Part shown: positions 4,914 through 6,742 of the stretch, piece after piece
Position numbering within the stretch: the stretch's first letter is position 1
How the letters are laid out: each line of letters opens with the position of its first letter
From: Treponema sp.
GTDB taxonomy: Bacteria; Spirochaetota; Spirochaetia; Treponematales; Treponemataceae
NCBI GenBank assembly: GCA_023231445.1
Contig: JALNVF010000155.1
Location: forward strand, 1 to 6,742
Direction: 5' to 3'
DNA: 6,742 bases
Position numbers and translations under genes: made by a program
The notes under the pieces: generated by a model
Seen by the model: only the letters and a program-made list of their open reading frames with translations
What the model was told of the DNA's origin: nothing
The model's database searches: none

Positions 4914-5291
4914 ATGACTGAAACAAAAAAACTGTATTCAAAATCACACGAGTGGATTGCGTTCAGCAATGAGACCACGGCAAAAATCGGTATAACCGAT
5001 TACGCTCAGAATGAACTGGGAGATCTTGTCTTTGTAAATCTTCCCGAAACAGGAAGCACCGTAACTGCCGGGAAGCAGTTTGCCGATGTGGAATCGGTCA
5101 AAGCTGTCGCAGACGTGTATTCGCCCGTAACCGGAATCGTAAAAGCAGTAAACGAAGAATTGCTTGAACATCCTGAAAAGATAAATCAGGATCCGGAAAA
5201 TGCATGGTTTGCAGAGATTGAACAGATTACCGGCAGAGAAGAATTTATGGACAAAGCGGCGTATGATGCATTCATCGCGTCGGAAAAATGA
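4914..5291 (+). CDS. gcvH: Glycine cleavage system H protein (lipoyl carrier)
   Basis: The product has 125 residues, the normal size. It carries a lipoyl group that shuttles the aminomethyl intermediate from the P protein to the T protein and is then reoxidised by the L protein. The lipoylated lysine is Lys63 in DVESVKAVADVYSP (58-71), and SHEWI (11-15), IGITDYAQNELGDLVFVNLP (25-44) and NQDPENAW (91-98) are family landmarks. The start has GGAGG (4904-4908) five bases upstream, a stronger ribosome site than that of gcvPA. No lipoate attachment gene is in the window, so lipoylation must be supplied elsewhere. Nothing is missing from the protein. Confidence 0.97.
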   Translation: MTETKKLYSKSHEWIAFSNETTAKIGITDYAQNELGDLVFVNLPETGSTVTAGKQFADVESVKAVADVYSPVTGIVKAVNEELLEHPEKINQDPENAWFAEIEQITGREEFMDKAAYDAFIASEK

Positions 5292-5323
5292 ACATCAGCG
5301 TTTCGTAACACAGAAGGTCAATC

Positions 5324-6640
5324 ATGGGTTCGTATGTTTCAACGACGGCCGCGCAGCAGCGTGAAATGCTGCAGGATGCCGGATATAAAGATTTTGACGA
5401 TATGTTCAGCTGCATCCCGGCAGATGTAAAACTGAACGGGAAACCTGCTGTTCCCGACGGTCTGTCGGAAATGGAAGCATCCGCAAAAATGAAATCGCTT
5501 GCCGCACGCAACACCGTGTTCCGCCGGATATTCCGCGGCGCAGGTGCGTATAATCATTACATACCGGAAATAGTACGGCAGGTAACCACGAAGGAAGAAT
5601 TCGTTACGGCGTACACTCCTTACCAGGCGGAAATAAGTCAGGGAGTACTCCAGTCTGTTTTTGAATATCAGACGATGATCTGTGAGCTGACCGGAATGGA
5701 TGTGTCGAACGCATCTGTCTACGACGGCGCAACGGCTGCAGCAGAAAGTATTTTCATGTGCACCGGCCCGTCCCGGAAGCGCGTCCTCGTTTCAGGAGCC
5801 GTCAATCCGCGCGTCAGTGCCGTAATGAAAACGTACTGCCACGGACGCGGTATTACGCTTGAAACAATTCCCTGCAGAAACGGCGAAACAGACATTGAAG
5901 CTCTTGCCGGTATGACCGACGATTCCGTCGCGTGCGTGTATATCCAGCAGCCGAATTATTACGGCATTCTGGAAGACGCTGAGGCTGCCGGTGAGATTGC
6001 GCACAAAAACGGCGCACTGTTCGTAACCGGGTGCAATCCGATCGCACTCGCGCTCATACAATCCCCCGCGGAGTACGGAGCGGATATCGTTACCGCAGAA
6101 GGACAGCCGCTCGGCATGCCGCTTTCGTTCGGCGGACCATACCTCGGTATCATGGCGGCAAAACAGGAACTCGTACGGAAGCTTCCGGGCCGGATTGTCG
6201 GACAGACTGTCGATTCCGACGGAAAGCGCGGCTTCGTGCTCACGCTCCAGACGCGCGAACAGCATATCAGGAGGGAAAAAGCCGGCAGCAATATCTGTAC
6301 GAACGAAGCACTCTGCGCGCTCACCGCACTTGTGTATCTTTCCGCAATGGGACCTGAAGGCCTGAAACGGGCCGCAGTCCTGTCCACGTCGAAAGCTCAT
6401 TATTTTCAGAATAAACTTGCAGAGGTCGGATTTACCCCCGTTTACGACAGGCCGTTCTTCAACGAATTCGTAACGACATGCCCGTGCAGTGCCGGAACGC
6501 TCATGAGCGTGCTGGCACTGCACGGCATACTCGGCGGACTGCCGCTCCCCGACGGAAACATTCTCTGGTGTACAACCGAAAAAAATACGAAAGCCGATAT
6601 CGATGAAACAGTCCGGCTCGCAGGAGGAATAACGGCATGA
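5324..6640 (+). CDS. gcvPA: Glycine dehydrogenase (decarboxylating) subunit 1
   Basis: The product has 438 residues, close to the usual length for the first half of the split P protein. With GcvPB it decarboxylates glycine and loads the aminomethyl group on lipoyl-GcvH. Landmarks include NHYIPEIV (77-84), TPYQAEISQG (98-107), SVYDGATAAAE (131-141), SFGGPYLG (268-275), PGRIVGQTVD (288-297) and TREQHIRREKAGSNICTN (310-327). In this two-subunit form the lysine that binds pyridoxal phosphate is in GcvPB, so its absence here is expected. The gene follows gcvH after 32 bases. Its ribosome site, AAGG (5314-5317), is weaker than those of gcvT, gcvH and gcvPB. Its TGA stop overlaps the gcvPB ATG in an ATGA, so the two subunits are probably coupled in translation, which suits a fixed-ratio complex. 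Confidence 0.96.
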   Translation: MGSYVSTTAAQQREMLQDAGYKDFDDMFSCIPADVKLNGKPAVPDGLSEMEASAKMKSLAARNTVFRRIFRGAGAYNHYIPEIVRQVTTKEEFVTAYTPYQAEISQGVLQSVFEYQTMICELTGMDVSNASVYDGATAAAESIFMCTGPSRKRVLVSGAVNPRVSAVMKTYCHGRGITLETIPCRNGETDIEALAGMTDDSVACVYIQQPNYYGILEDAEAAGEIAHKNGALFVTGCNPIALALIQSPAEYGADIVTAEGQPLGMPLSFGGPYLGIMAAKQELVRKLPGRIVGQTVDSDGKRGFVLTLQTREQHIRREKAGSNICTNEALCALTALVYLSAMGPEGLKRAAVLSTSKAHYFQNKLAEVGFTPVYDRPFFNEFVTTCPCSAGTLMSVLALHGILGGLPLPDGNILWCTTEKNTKADIDETVRLAGGITA

Positions 6641-6742
6641 AGCTCATATTTGAAGAAAGCGTACCGGGACGCGCCTGTTCTATTCTTCCCGGATGCGACG
6701 TTCCTGTCGTACTCCCGGAAAAAAAGCGGAAACTGCCGCTCC
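6637..6742 (+). CDS. gcvPB: Glycine dehydrogenase (decarboxylating) subunit 2, N-terminal fragment
   Basis: The first 35 codons are visible and the gene runs off the right edge. MKLIFEESVPGRACSILPG followed by DVPVVLPE and a basic K-K-R-K-L-P-L stretch matches the start of GcvPB, which opens with a K-L-I-F-E-x-S-x-P-G-R pattern. The full protein carries the pyridoxal phosphate lysine and completes the P protein with GcvPA. AGGAGG (6622-6627) lies nine bases upstream of the ATG, inside the end of gcvPA, and the start overlaps the gcvPA stop by four bases. The catalytic part is outside the window, so intactness cannot be judged. The gene for the L protein (dihydrolipoyl dehydrogenase) may lie further on. 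Confidence 0.93.
   Translation, partial: MKLIFEESVPGRACSILPGCDVPVVLPEKKRKLPL

Noticed and set aside
5792..6523. 243-codon open frame on the minus strand inside gcvPA
   Set aside because: It is entirely antisense to a gene with clear family motifs, and its translation has no recognisable domain. It follows from the codon bias of gcvPA.
1..6742. Defence island, mobile element, CRISPR array or structural RNA gene
   Set aside because: I looked for terminal repeats, transposase or integrase motifs, regularly spaced repeats and tRNA-like folds and found none. The coding content is housekeeping and regulatory.

Overview
The window looks like a bacterial chromosome of moderate G+C content, most likely a spirochaete of the Treponema type. 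This is an inference from overall protein style: a split glycine decarboxylase in the order T-H-PA-PB, a bacterial class I aldolase, a WYL-type regulator N-terminus and a secreted YkuD/C39 protein. A clostridial origin cannot be excluded from sequence reading alone. I see no insertion sequence, phage gene, CRISPR array, tRNA or rRNA.

Layout. Positions 1-105 (minus) hold the N-terminus of a WYL-family transcriptional regulator. It diverges from a secreted L,D-transpeptidase fused to a C39-like cysteine-protease domain (283-1428, plus); the gap between them carries promoter-like boxes and inverted repeats. Next comes a two-gene minus-strand unit: an ECF-type sigma factor (1736-2545) followed by a 90-residue protein with 12 cysteines of the DUF3795 type (1430-1702). 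This unit meets the transpeptidase gene tail to tail with one base between stop codons. A 259-base divergent spacer (2546-2804) then separates the sigma gene from a class I fructose-bisphosphate aldolase gene (2805-3692). The spacer holds three tandem decamers, a short palindrome and a long imperfect hairpin.

The right half is a glycine cleavage operon: gcvT (3813-4895), gcvH (4914-5291), gcvPA (5324-6640) and the start of gcvPB (from 6637, running off the window). Together these make the aminomethyltransferase, the lipoyl carrier and the two-subunit glycine decarboxylase, which break glycine down to CO2, NH3 and methylene-tetrahydrofolate. The L protein is not in the window. A near-consensus promoter and a strong intrinsic terminator both lie in the 120 bases between the aldolase and gcvT, and there is no room for a glycine riboswitch after that promoter.

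The genes themselves are mostly recognisable families. The points most worth checking are the promoter-then-terminator arrangement before gcvT, the sigma factor/cysteine-rich protein pair (whose sigma mRNA may be leaderless), the two-cysteine-enzyme fusion in the transpeptidase, and the structured aldolase leader. All coordinates of short sites were read by eye.
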